A DNA stretch of 64,000 bases from Castellaniella sp049671645 (GTDB lineage Bacteria > Pseudomonadota > Gammaproteobacteria > Burkholderiales > Burkholderiaceae_B): contig NZ_JBATVG010000014.1 of NCBI RefSeq assembly GCF_049671645.1, forward strand, positions 1 to 64,000, written 5' to 3'. This document shows, one piece after another, positions 8,827 to 17,362 of the stretch; within the stretch, counting starts at the first letter, position 1, and the number at the start of each line of letters is the position of its first letter. The notes beneath the pieces were generated by a model. That model saw only the letters and a program-made list of their open reading frames with translations, did not search any database and was not told the origin of the DNA. The position numbers were made by a program, and so were the translations under genes.

Positions 8827-9480
8827 ATGTCGAACGCAGTAGTTCTATACACGGATCACGGTTTTGGCAGCCCATACGCCATGTCGGCCTATGTGGCGCT
8901 GGCTGAAAAAAACGTCGAGGTCGAGCTGATCAAGGTCGATCTCGCGCACCATGCGCAGCATCACCCGGACTACCTGAAGCTCTCGATCACCGGCAAGGTG
9001 CCCACCCTGGTGCATGACCGGTTCGCCCTCTCCGAGTCGTCGGCCATCGCCGAATACATCGACGAGATTTTCCCGGGCACGGCGCTTTACCCCCGGGATG
9101 AACGGGAGCGCGCCCGCGCCCGGCAGGTTCAGGCCTGGCTGCGCACTGACCTGGGCGCCCTGCGCGAGGAACGCTCGTCCGACACGCTGTTCAAGAAGCC
9201 GGCGCACCCGCTGCCGTCCTTGAGCGCCCCGGCCCGCCAGGCTGCGGACAAGCTGATTGCGGCTGCCGAACAGCTGTTGCCGCAAGGCAGCGACGAGCTC
9301 TTCGGTCACTGGAGCATCGCCGATTTCGACCTCTCGCTGATGCTCAACCGCATGGTTGCCGTCGGCGACCCTGTCCCGACACGCCTGGTCAATTACGTCC
9401 GCCACCAATGGAATCGTCCCTCAGTGCGACGCTGGGTGGCGCTGGATCGGGAAAACGCGCCGTCGCGCAGCGCGGCCTGA
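8827..9480 (+). CDS. yfcF: YfcF-type glutathione S-transferase
   Basis: A 217-residue GST. It has an N-terminal thioredoxin-like domain (about 1-85, with the GSH-contact motif ALSESSAIAEYI) and an alpha-helical C-terminal domain containing ARQVQAWLRTDLGALREER and WSIADFDLSLMLNRM. These segments closely resemble E. coli YfcF, a GST with peroxidase and disulfide-bond reductase activity. The ATG at 8827 is preceded by CGGAGA. As the last gene after the ABC transporter, it may help reduce imported disulfides or detoxify sulfur compounds, which is an inference from context. Confidence 0.85.
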   Translation: MSNAVVLYTDHGFGSPYAMSAYVALAEKNVEVELIKVDLAHHAQHHPDYLKLSITGKVPTLVHDRFALSESSAIAEYIDEIFPGTALYPRDERERARARQVQAWLRTDLGALREERSSDTLFKKPAHPLPSLSAPARQAADKLIAAAEQLLPQGSDELFGHWSIADFDLSLMLNRMVAVGDPVPTRLVNYVRHQWNRPSVRRWVALDRENAPSRSAA

Positions 9481-9586
9481 GCCACCGGGGTCCACCGGAC
9501 CTCCAGGAACATCCGGGCCCCAGTCTCACGCGGGGCCTCCGATGCAGGCCCATGAAGCCATCCGTGCAGAATCTGCCCATGTGAAA

Positions 9587-9612
9587 GGCCCCGCTCGTAG
9601 AACAGCGGGGCC
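9587..9612. terminator. Hairpin after the GST gene
   Basis: A 9-bp perfect GC stem (GGCCCCGCT, 9587-9595, with 9604-9612) and an 8-nt loop, 107 bp after the GST stop. It is followed by TTGGCATTT, only a weak U tract. It is the likely end of the metC-GST transcription unit. Confidence 0.55.
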
Positions 9613-9682
9613 TTGGCATTTCGGGCTTCCTGCAATTAAAAGCCTTGCGCTCCACCGGCACAGTGCAGTTCTATCACGAATG

Positions 9683-9722
9683 ATGCCTTGCGCTCCCGGC
9701 CTCGGCCGGGAGCGCAAGGCAT
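9683..9722. repeat. Perfect 18-bp inverted repeat with 4-nt loop
   Basis: An uninterrupted 18-bp stem (9683-9700 with 9705-9722) around the loop CTCG. There is no T tract on either side. It lies in the 429-bp gene-free stretch 9481-9909 between the GST and quinone oxidoreductase genes. Apart from this and the hairpin at 9587, I see no gene or promoter of note in that stretch. Confidence 0.8.
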
Positions 9723-9909
9723 GCGGGCAAAGTCATTATTTGCAAATCCACTGGCGCGTAAAGCAAAGCGGAACATCGAGCCAAGTCAAATGATAGAACA
9801 ACCATCAGACCTGCGGCATCGCTGACCTGCGAACATGATCCCGGTCGTCGGCGATCCGAGCCGGAAACCAGCAAGCCATCCACATCACTTTCATAGCGCG
9901 AGAGACAAC

Positions 9910-10890
9910 ATGACGACAGTCGTTAAATTCCACGAAACCGGCGGCCCCGAAGTACTCCGCTTCGAACAGGCCGAGGTCGGGACGCCCGGTCCGGGCGAGG
10001 TCCGCCTTCGTCATGTCGCCGTCGGCCTGAATTTCGCCGACACGTACTTCCGCAAAGGCACTTACCCCGTTCCGCTTCCGAGCGGCATCGGCAACGAGGC
10101 GTCCGGCGTCATCGAAGCCATCGGCGCCGGCGTGACCGATCTGGCGATCGGCGACCGGGTGACCTACACAGGCTTCATCAACACATTGGGCGCCTACAGC
10201 ACCGAACGCCTGATTGCCGCGGACACACTGATCAAACTGCCCGACGCCATCAGTTGCGAAACTGCCGCGGCGATGACCATGCGCGGACTGTCCGCGTCCT
10301 ATCTATGCCGGAAGATCTACCCGTTCCAAGGCGGCGAAACCATATTGCTGCACGCCGCAGCCGGCGGCGTGGGGCTCATCGTGTGCCAATGGGCCAAGCT
10401 TCTGGGCCTGACCGTGATCGGCACCGTATCCACCGAAGCCAAGGCGGAACTGGCGCGCGCGCACGGTTGCGACCACATCATCTACTACACCCGCGAAGAC
10501 ATCGCCAAACGCGTGCGCGAAATCACCAACGGGGTGGGCGTATCCGTGGTGTTCGACAGCGTCGGCAAAGACACGTTCATGGCGTCGCTGGATTCGCTCA
10601 AGCGCCGCGGCTTGCTGGTGTGCGTGGGGACCGCCTCCGGGAAGATTCCGCCGTTCGACCCCGCGATCCTCGCCCGGAAAGGCTCCGCCTACATCACCCG
10701 CCCCGGCCTGGCCGACTACATCGCCGACCCCGAAGAAAAAGCGCAACTGGTGGACGAGCTGTTCGGCCATGTGGCGGCGGGCCGCATCCGGATCGAAATC
10801 AATCAAAAGTACGCCCTGCGGGACGCCGCCCAGGCGCACCGGGATCTGGAAGGCCGGAAGACCACAGGTTCGTCGATCTTTGTGATCTGA
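9910..10890 (+). CDS. NADPH:quinone oxidoreductase (MDR family, zinc-independent)
   Basis: A 326-residue medium-chain dehydrogenase/reductase of the QorA type. The N-terminal GroES-like domain carries NFADTYFRKGTYP. The Rossmann domain has AAAGGVG (149-155). The cysteine and histidine ligands of zinc-type MDR enzymes are absent, as in quinone reductases and enoyl reductases. It probably reduces quinones or unsaturated carbonyl compounds with NADPH. I chose the ATG at 9910, preceded by GCGAGAGAC. An earlier ATG at 9835 would add 25 non-homologous residues. It leads a co-directional run with a hydrolase and an MFS transporter. Confidence 0.85.
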   Translation: MTTVVKFHETGGPEVLRFEQAEVGTPGPGEVRLRHVAVGLNFADTYFRKGTYPVPLPSGIGNEASGVIEAIGAGVTDLAIGDRVTYTGFINTLGAYSTERLIAADTLIKLPDAISCETAAAMTMRGLSASYLCRKIYPFQGGETILLHAAAGGVGLIVCQWAKLLGLTVIGTVSTEAKAELARAHGCDHIIYYTREDIAKRVREITNGVGVSVVFDSVGKDTFMASLDSLKRRGLLVCVGTASGKIPPFDPAILARKGSAYITRPGLADYIADPEEKAQLVDELFGHVAAGRIRIEINQKYALRDAAQAHRDLEGRKTTGSSIFVI

Positions 10891-10980
10891 ATACGGCCCC
10901 TCCGGCGCATGCGGACTCGCCGCCGGATCCCGAGCCCGCATGAATGAAGTCCCCGTCAATCATTTTACGGATCAGACTCA

Positions 10981-11559
10981 GTGAATACTTCTTCGCCCCC
11001 AACGATACTATTCGTGCCCGGCCTGCGGGACCACGTCGAGGACCATTGGCAGACCATTCTTGCCGCCCGCCTGCCCAACACGCGCACAGTCCCCCCGCTG
11101 GAACACGACAAGCTCAGTTGCGCCGCCAGGGTCAAGGCCCTCGATGACGCGCTGGCCGACATCACCGGCCCCGTCATTCTGGTCGCGCACAGCGCGGGGG
11201 TGATGATCACGGCCCACTGGGCGCAAACCCATCGGCGCGACATCAAGGGGGCGCTGTTGGCGGCCCCCCCGGATTTCGCCGCGCCCCTGCCCGCCGGCTA
11301 CCCCACGATGGATGCCCTGCGCGAGAACGGATGGATGCCTATCCCGACATCACGCCTGCCGTTCCCATCCATCGTGGCGGCGAGCACCAACGACCCGCTT
11401 GCCCGCCTCGCCCGTGTCCGGGAAATGGCGGCATCCTGGGGCAGCCGCCTGGTCGACGTCGGCGCGGTAGGCCATCTCAACCCTGCCTCGGGCTTCGGCG
11501 AATGGCCACGCGCCGCGGAATTCGTCGAAGAGATCGGGGCAGGCTGCGAACATACATAA
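10981..11559 (+). CDS. RBBP9/YdeN-family serine hydrolase
   Basis: A 192-residue alpha/beta hydrolase of the RBBP9/YdeN family (DUF452-like small serine hydrolases). The catalytic triad is visible: Ser71 in VAHSAG, Asp138 in ASTNDP, and His165 in GHLNPASGFGEW, a family signature. It starts with GTG at 10981. No longer frame with a better ribosome-binding site is available. The substrate is unknown. It lies 90 bp after the quinone oxidoreductase gene and 72 bp before the MFS gene. Confidence 0.82.
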   Translation: MNTSSPPTILFVPGLRDHVEDHWQTILAARLPNTRTVPPLEHDKLSCAARVKALDDALADITGPVILVAHSAGVMITAHWAQTHRRDIKGALLAAPPDFAAPLPAGYPTMDALRENGWMPIPTSRLPFPSIVAASTNDPLARLARVREMAASWGSRLVDVGAVGHLNPASGFGEWPRAAEFVEEIGAGCEHT

Positions 11560-11631
11560 AACAGGACGTCATAAACGTCCGGTCATGCTGAAAATCTACT
11601 AAAAATTTCACATATCCCATAGGAGACAACC

Positions 11632-12963
11632 TTGGATATCCTGACTTCCAATGCCATGCCGGCCAAGCCGGCAGCCGCCTCCAGACGGCCCGCCGCATCC
11701 AGAACCGCCAGCCATTCACGGACCTATGCCTGGGTGGTCTTCGCACTGATGTTCTGTCTGCTGCTGTCCGACTATATGTCGCGCCAGGCCATCAACGCGC
11801 TCTTCCCGATCCTGAAGGCGGAGTGGCACATTTCCGATGCCCAGCTGGGCTCTCTCGGCGGCGTGGTGCCGCTGGCGGTGGGGCTGCTGACGCTGCCTTT
11901 CTCGATCCTGGCGGATCGCTGGGGCCGCGTCAAAAGCATCGCCCTGATGGTGGCGCTGTGGAGCCTCGCCACGGTGGGCTGCGCCATCGCCACCACCTAT
12001 CACGAAATGTTCATCGCGCGCATCTTCGTGGGGGTTGGAGAAGCCGCCTACGGCAGCGCCGGCCTTGCCATGCTCATGAGCCTCTTTCCCAAGCACTTGC
12101 GATCGACGATCGCCGGCGGATTCACCTCGGCCGCCGCATTCGGGTCCGTCATCGGTGTGGCGCTGTCGGGCATCATCGCGACACACTTCAGCTGGCGCTG
12201 GTCGATGGGCGTCATGGCGATTTTCGGCTTCGCGCTGGTCATCATCTACTACCTCATCGTCACGGAAGACCGCATGCGCCGGGCGAGCCTGGACAATACG
12301 GGCGAAACGCCCACGCTCGGCCATGCCAAAGTGCCGATTCGGCAGTTGTTCGCGGGCCTGTTTCCTTCCCGTTCCATCTTTTTCGCCTACCTCGGCAGCG
12401 CGCTGCAGCTCTTCATCCAGGGCACCCTTTTCGTGTGGTTGCCCAGCTATCTGAACCGCTACTGGGGGATGCCCCTGCGCGACGCCGCCGTGCTGGCGGC
12501 CGGGCTGGTCCTGGTCAGCGGCCTGGGCCAATTCCTGTGCGGCGCCGTCACCGACCGGATCAGCAAGGACTCGTCGATGAAACGCTGGAACATGGCCATC
12601 GCCTACTGCCTCTTGCTCGGCACTCTGCTCATCACGGCGTTCCACTTGCCGCCGGGCAAGCTGCAGCTCGCATTCATGGGGGCAGGCGTATTTTTCCTTG
12701 CCAGCTCATTTGGCACCTGCGGCGCGATCGTCGCCAGCGCCACATCGTCGTCCATTCACAGCTCGGCCTTCGCCACCATGACGCTGTTCAACAATATCCT
12801 GGGCCTTGCGGCGGGCCCGTTCTTCACCGGCGTGCTGGCGGACGCGGTCGGCCTCGAGGTGGCCATGCGCTGGCTTCCGTACACAGCCATCCTGCCGTTC
12901 ATGGTGTACCTGATCGGCAAATGCTTCTACGCCGGCGAACTGCGCCGCGCATCGGCGGGCTGA
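11632..12963 (+). CDS. MFS transporter
   Basis: A 443-residue major facilitator with twelve predicted helices and a hydrophilic N-terminal tail. The loop 2-3 motif is LADRWGRVKS, and RIFVGVGEAAYGSAG resembles organic-acid or hexuronate-type carriers. The TTG start at 11632 is supported by AGGAGA nine bases upstream. An in-frame ATG at 11653 lacks such a site. It is likely co-transcribed with the oxidoreductase and hydrolase, and it could import the substrate of this accessory region. The last 37 bp overlap the 3' end of the convergent AraC gene. Confidence 0.88.
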   Translation: MDILTSNAMPAKPAAASRRPAASRTASHSRTYAWVVFALMFCLLLSDYMSRQAINALFPILKAEWHISDAQLGSLGGVVPLAVGLLTLPFSILADRWGRVKSIALMVALWSLATVGCAIATTYHEMFIARIFVGVGEAAYGSAGLAMLMSLFPKHLRSTIAGGFTSAAAFGSVIGVALSGIIATHFSWRWSMGVMAIFGFALVIIYYLIVTEDRMRRASLDNTGETPTLGHAKVPIRQLFAGLFPSRSIFFAYLGSALQLFIQGTLFVWLPSYLNRYWGMPLRDAAVLAAGLVLVSGLGQFLCGAVTDRISKDSSMKRWNMAIAYCLLLGTLLITAFHLPPGKLQLAFMGAGVFFLASSFGTCGAIVASATSSSIHSSAFATMTLFNNILGLAAGPFFTGVLADAVGLEVAMRWLPYTAILPFMVYLIGKCFYAGELRRASAG

Positions 12964-13973
12964 CGACGAGCGGCGCCCAGCGCGGCACGGCGATCTTTCG
13001 CGCTGCAGCCGAACTGGGCGTGATACCAGCGCGAAAACACGCTGGGCGCGGAAAACCCGAGCAGGGCCGCCACCTCGGTCAAGGGGCGGTCGCTCTCGCC
13101 GACATGGCGCGTTGCCTGTTCCTTGCGGATGTCGTTCACCATGGATGAGAAGCTCTGCCCCTGCTCGGCCAGCCGCCGCTGGACGGTGCGAGGCACCACC
13201 CCCAGGTGCCCCGCTACCTGCACGATGCCGCACCGCCCGCTGGGCAACAGCAGCAGGATCGCGCGCCGCACGTCCTCGAGGATCGCGCCCTGCGGCGACA
13301 TCACGGATTTTTCCAACAACTGTTGCGCATAACGCACCATGGCCGGGTCGGCCGAACTGTTGGGCGTATCCAGGTCGGCCTTCGTGCAGACGATGCCATT
13401 GAAATCGCAGCCGAACTCGATGTTGCGACCGAAAAACCGAAGATGCGCGCCAGTTTCGTTCGGGGCCGAATGTTCGAAGCACACACGCCGCGGCTGCCAA
13501 TCGGGCGTCAGAAGCTGGCGAATCACACGCACCACGACCCCCAGCACCAGTTCGACCCGCTGACGCGTGTACTGATGGGCGCTGCTGGTGATCCCCGCTT
13601 CGCGAATGATGACAAGATCGCCGCATTCCTCGATTGCAAGAGACAAAGCGCCATTCAACTGCGCCTGATAGCGCATCAGCACGGCGAGAGAGTCCCGCAA
13701 TGTCGCCTGATCGCGGATCAACAGGCCCACGGCGCCAAGGTTGGACAGAAAACGGGTTTCAGCCATGCGCAACCCGAAGCTCTCGTTGCCCGACGTGACC
13801 GCGGACATATGAAGCAGCTTTCCGACCAGTTCGACCGGAATCATGAGATCGGGCTCGCGCAGCACGCTGGGACTCAGGCCGGCTTCGTACAGCATGCGCA
13901 CCGGGTCGAGTCCTATCGCGCGAGCGACCTCGCTGTAGTTGGTCAGGCTTGCAGCGCGGACAAGTGACGACAT
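12927..13973 (-). CDS. AraC-family regulator with arabinose-binding-like N-terminal domain
   Basis: A 348-residue regulator. Residues 1-200 match the N-terminal domain seen in OruR/ArgR-type AraC regulators (AraC_binding_2-like), and about 235-335 carry the double helix-turn-helix (VAGHLGVVPRTVQRRLAEQG and TEVAALLGFSAPSVFSRWYH). It is convergent with the MFS gene and overlaps it by 37 bp at the 3' end. It is divergent from the dioxygenase gene across a 300-bp spacer. Regulation of either neighbour is plausible but unproved. Confidence 0.9.
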   Translation of the reverse strand: MSSLVRAASLTNYSEVARAIGLDPVRMLYEAGLSPSVLREPDLMIPVELVGKLLHMSAVTSGNESFGLRMAETRFLSNLGAVGLLIRDQATLRDSLAVLMRYQAQLNGALSLAIEECGDLVIIREAGITSSAHQYTRQRVELVLGVVVRVIRQLLTPDWQPRRVCFEHSAPNETGAHLRFFGRNIEFGCDFNGIVCTKADLDTPNSSADPAMVRYAQQLLEKSVMSPQGAILEDVRRAILLLLPSGRCGIVQVAGHLGVVPRTVQRRLAEQGQSFSSMVNDIRKEQATRHVGESDRPLTEVAALLGFSAPSVFSRWYHAQFGCSAKDRRAALGAARRQPADARRSSPA

Positions 13974-14273
13974 GGTGGCAACCGGTGAAACGATATGAAG
14001 AACATCACCGTCGATAGTAGTGCGCTGTCACGGATTGTCAAGTCGAATCCTGGATCCTCATGCCCCCCGACCGCTCCATTGGATCAGCGGCATTCCCATT
14101 CATTTAATTAATGTCGACATAAATCAAATAATTCGATATCATGGCCGGACAGATAGAGAGAACAACGTGCGGCGGTCTCGCAAAACCGGACACGTGACGT
14201 AGAACGCGGTGGCTTGGCGCATTGCCCGCCCAAGAATCACCCGTCGAATCCCAGGAACCAGGAGATATCAATC
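13974..14273. promoter_or_regulatory. AT-rich divergent spacer with a 10-bp palindrome
   Basis: A gene-free spacer between the AraC regulator and the dioxygenase gene. Positions 14096-14145 are strikingly AT-rich for this genome and contain the perfect palindrome ATGTCGACAT at 14111-14120, which could be a regulator-binding site (AraC or the nearby GntR protein). No convincing coding region was seen. Confidence 0.4.
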
Positions 14274-15119
14274 ATGATGAAAGTGGATCGGCTGACCGCC
14301 TGCATTGGGGCCGAAGTGTCGGGCGTAAGCCTGGGAGACGCATCCCGCGACGCGTCCCTCTTCGAGGAACTCAAGGCGCTGCTGCTCAAACACCGCGTGC
14401 TTTTCTTTCGGGACCAGGACCTGACGCGGGCGGAACATGTCGCCTTCGCGCGGCGCTTTGGAGACTTGGAAGACCATCCGGTGGCGGGAAGCGACCCGGA
14501 ACATCCCGGCCTGGTGCGGATCTACCGGTCGGACGAAAAAAATCCCTACGAAAACAATTACCACGCTGACGGCCTCTGGCGGCCGAACCCCTCCATGGGC
14601 GCGGTGCTGCGCTGCGTCGAATGCCCCGAGGTCGGCGGCGACACCATCTGGGTCAATATGGTCGAGGCCTACCAGCGACTGCCCGACGACATCAAGAAAC
14701 ATATCGACGGATTGAGAGCAAAGAACAGCATCGAACACTCGTTCGGCGCGGCGATGGATCCCGATGAGCGCAAAAAGCTCGCGGCGCAACACCCCGAGGT
14801 GGAGCACCCCGTCGTGCGCACACACCCGGAGACTGGCGAGAAAGTGCTTTTTGTCGGCAGCTTCACCACGCACTTCGCCAACTACCACACCACCGACAAT
14901 GTCCGCTGCGGTCTGGACAAGACGCCCGGAGCCAGCCTCCTGCTAAACTACTTGCAGAGTCAGGCGTCGATTCCCGAATATCAGGTCCGTTTCCGCTGGA
15001 AGCCCAACAGCGTCGCGGTGTGGGACAATCGCTCGACTCAGCACTACGCGGTCATGGACTACTGGCCGGCTCCTCGCAGGATGGAACGCGCGGGAATCGC
15101 GGGGGATATTCCTTACTGA
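14274..15119 (+). CDS. TauD/TfdA-family 2-oxoglutarate-dependent dioxygenase
   Basis: A 281-residue Fe(II)/2-oxoglutarate dioxygenase. The iron ligands are visible as His97 and Asp99 in NYHADG and the distal His257 in STQHYAV. The 2-oxoglutarate-binding Arg lies in the RRMERAGI segment (268-272). The family hydroxylates taurine, 2,4-D, alkylsulfates, carnitine precursors and others, and the substrate here cannot be assigned. The ATG at 14274 follows AGGAGA with good spacing; a second ATG directly follows. It is the first gene of a run with a GntR regulator, a BKACE enzyme and a porin, which suggests oxidative entry into a catabolic pathway. Confidence 0.88.
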   Translation: MMKVDRLTACIGAEVSGVSLGDASRDASLFEELKALLLKHRVLFFRDQDLTRAEHVAFARRFGDLEDHPVAGSDPEHPGLVRIYRSDEKNPYENNYHADGLWRPNPSMGAVLRCVECPEVGGDTIWVNMVEAYQRLPDDIKKHIDGLRAKNSIEHSFGAAMDPDERKKLAAQHPEVEHPVVRTHPETGEKVLFVGSFTTHFANYHTTDNVRCGLDKTPGASLLLNYLQSQASIPEYQVRFRWKPNSVAVWDNRSTQHYAVMDYWPAPRRMERAGIAGDIPY

Positions 15120-15210
15120 GGGCGCGCTATCGGCTTTCGCCGGCGCCGCACGCTCGGACCCCGCCGCTCCGAGCCGTCCAGGACGGCAAAAATCGCTTCA
15201 ACGTCACGCC

Positions 15211-16005
15211 ATGGCCCGGAATAAAACGCAGAACATCCCCGACCTATCCACGCTGCTCACGCCAAGAAACTCGCTGATGCTGGCGGTGGAGCGGGCGGTG
15301 CTGCGCGGCCAGGAATGGGCATACGCTTCAGCGCCCATGGCCGAACAGATCGCGGTCCGGCTGGCGGGCGTCATCACGCTCGACTTGGTGAAAGCGGGAC
15401 AACGCCTGCTGGAGAAAGACATCAGCGAAGTGCTGCGCGTCAGTCGGGCTCCCGTGCGCGAGGCGATGCGCATACTCGAGCGCGACCACCTCGTCGAATT
15501 CCAGCCTCGGCGCGGGGCAATCGTCACGGCCCCCGACGAAGACGAGCTCCGCGACATTTTCCGCGTGCGGAGTGTTCTTTACGTCACTATGCTCGAAGAA
15601 GTAGCGCTGGAAAACCCGGCCAAACTCGAGGCCCTGCTGACCGAACACATGCCCAAGCTGGCCAAGGCGGCCCGCGAGTCGGCGGACGCCTACACCGTGG
15701 AAAGCTTCCTCCTGAATTTCGCGACGATCAGCTTGTGCGGCAATCGGCTCCTGACCGACATTCTGCATTCCATTTCCCTACGCACGATGCGTTATGTCCG
15801 GTTGGGTTTCGTGGCTTCGCCGCAATCCATTCAGGTGTCGTTCCAGGCCTGGCATGAACTGCACATGGCCGCCACCCGGCGCGACGTCAAAAAGCTCATC
15901 CTCCTGGCGTCCTCGCGCCTGGATCAGGCACGGGAAACCGCCATCCTGGCGCTGAACCCGGAACCGGCTCCGCGCCGGCGCGCACGCGCGCACCGGGCCG
16001 CATAG
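15211..16005 (+). CDS. GntR-family (FCD-type) transcriptional regulator
   Basis: A 264-residue GntR regulator. The winged helix lies around 40-115 (LLEKDISEVLRVSRAPVREAMRILERDHLVEFQPRRG) and is preceded by an unusual 40-residue N-terminal extension. The C-terminal half is a helical FCD-like ligand domain. FCD regulators commonly repress organic-acid catabolic operons. It lies 91 bp after the dioxygenase gene and upstream of the BKACE gene. A start at 15211 is assumed, and a later ATG at 15337 (MAEQIAVR) is possible. Confidence 0.87.
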   Translation: MARNKTQNIPDLSTLLTPRNSLMLAVERAVLRGQEWAYASAPMAEQIAVRLAGVITLDLVKAGQRLLEKDISEVLRVSRAPVREAMRILERDHLVEFQPRRGAIVTAPDEDELRDIFRVRSVLYVTMLEEVALENPAKLEALLTEHMPKLAKAARESADAYTVESFLLNFATISLCGNRLLTDILHSISLRTMRYVRLGFVASPQSIQVSFQAWHELHMAATRRDVKKLILLASSRLDQARETAILALNPEPAPRRRARAHRAA

Positions 16006-16261
16006 CCCGACCGCCCCCAACCCCTTCCTCTCCCCCCTCTCGACAGGCCGCTGGCATTTTCAGCCCGCTGCCGCATCCGCGCGCGGACGACGGCACATGC
16101 CCCAGCGCGCGCCCACGCTGTGGAACGAATTGCAAAATCGGTGTCGCGTAATGGCAAGCGCATGCCTTCCGCCGCGCCCACACTCAAAGCACATGAATTG
16201 TGCGATCGACGGTCACTCTCGCAAGTTCATCCGCCATATTTCAACTTGGAGCCCCCTCACC

Positions 16262-17320
16262 ATGAACTTTCTTGACGGCCACTTGTACCCCGAAAACCAG
16301 CAGCCTCTGATCATCACGGCCGCTCCGTACGCGCCAGGCTGGATCCCCGCCGACTTCCCGGAAGACATCCCGATCACCATGGAAGAGCAGATCCAGAAGG
16401 CTGTGGATTGCTACGAAGCCGGCGCCACCGTGCTGCACCTGCACGTGCGCGAACCGGATGGCAAGGGCAGCAAACGCCTGTCCATGTTCAATGAACTGAT
16501 CGCCGGGGTGCGCAAAGCGGTTCCTGAAATGATCATCCAGGTGGGCGGCTCCATCAGTTTCGCCCCCGAGGGTCCGGATGGCGCAGCCAAGTGGCTCTCC
16601 GACGACACGCGCCACATGCTGGCCGATCTGGATCCCAAGCCCGACCAAGTGACCGTGACGGTCAACACCACGCAGATGAACGTGACGGAGCATGCCGGCA
16701 TCGACGACTTCAATGGCGTGTCGCGCGGCTTCCCCCATTTGTACAAGACCTACAAGGACATGATCGTCCCCTCGAATCCCAGTTTCGTGGAAGAACACAT
16801 CCGGCGCCTCACGGCGGCCGGCATCCAGAGCGAGTTCCAGGTCTACAACATCAACAGCTTCGAGACGATCGAGCGCATGATCCGCCGCGGCGTCTACAAG
16901 GGCCCGCTGGTGATGAACTGGGTGGCCATCAGCGGCGGCATGGATCAGGCGAACATTTACAACCTGGCCAACATGCTGCGCGCCGTTCCCGACGGCGCGG
17001 TGGTCACGGTGGAAAGCTCGGTGCTGAACGTACTGCCCATCAACATGATCGGCATGGCCCTGGGCCTGCACGTGCGCTGCGGCATCGAAGATGTTCTCTG
17101 GAAGCAGGACCGCTCGGGCAAGATGACTTCCGTCGAGCAGATCCGGCAACTGGTGCGCATCGCCGGCGAATTCGGCCGCCCCATCGCGACCGCGCAGCAA
17201 GCCCGCGAGATCTGCAAGATCGGTGTGTTCTACGACAGCGTGGAAGAGACCCTGCAGGCCAACGGCTTCGCACCCAACCGCAATGGCGGCAACCAGGGCT
17301 TCCTGCGCAAGCCGGACTAA
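16262..17320 (+). CDS. BKACE family beta-keto acid cleavage enzyme (DUF849)
   Basis: A 352-residue protein of the beta-keto acid cleavage enzyme family, which condenses a beta-keto acid with acetyl-CoA and splits it to acetoacetate plus a CoA ester using a divalent metal on a TIM barrel. The metal-binding pair His59/His61 lies in VLHLHVREPDG, and the VGGS and NWVAISGG segments are typical. It is longer than the roughly 275-310-residue lysine-fermentation type. The ATG at 16262 is preceded by GGAG. An upstream ATG at 16097 would add 55 non-homologous residues. Its substrate is undefined. It lies between a GntR regulator and a porin. Confidence 0.88.
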   Translation: MNFLDGHLYPENQQPLIITAAPYAPGWIPADFPEDIPITMEEQIQKAVDCYEAGATVLHLHVREPDGKGSKRLSMFNELIAGVRKAVPEMIIQVGGSISFAPEGPDGAAKWLSDDTRHMLADLDPKPDQVTVTVNTTQMNVTEHAGIDDFNGVSRGFPHLYKTYKDMIVPSNPSFVEEHIRRLTAAGIQSEFQVYNINSFETIERMIRRGVYKGPLVMNWVAISGGMDQANIYNLANMLRAVPDGAVVTVESSVLNVLPINMIGMALGLHVRCGIEDVLWKQDRSGKMTSVEQIRQLVRIAGEFGRPIATAQQAREICKIGVFYDSVEETLQANGFAPNRNGGNQGFLRKPD

Positions 17321-17362
17321 GCCACCTACAAAAAAAACCGGTGGTTTCGGGAGACAAACATC

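Noticed and set aside
16006..16261. Upstream extension of the BKACE gene from an ATG at 16097
   Set aside because: The added 55 residues have no family match and no ribosome-binding site, whereas the ATG at 16262 follows GGAG.
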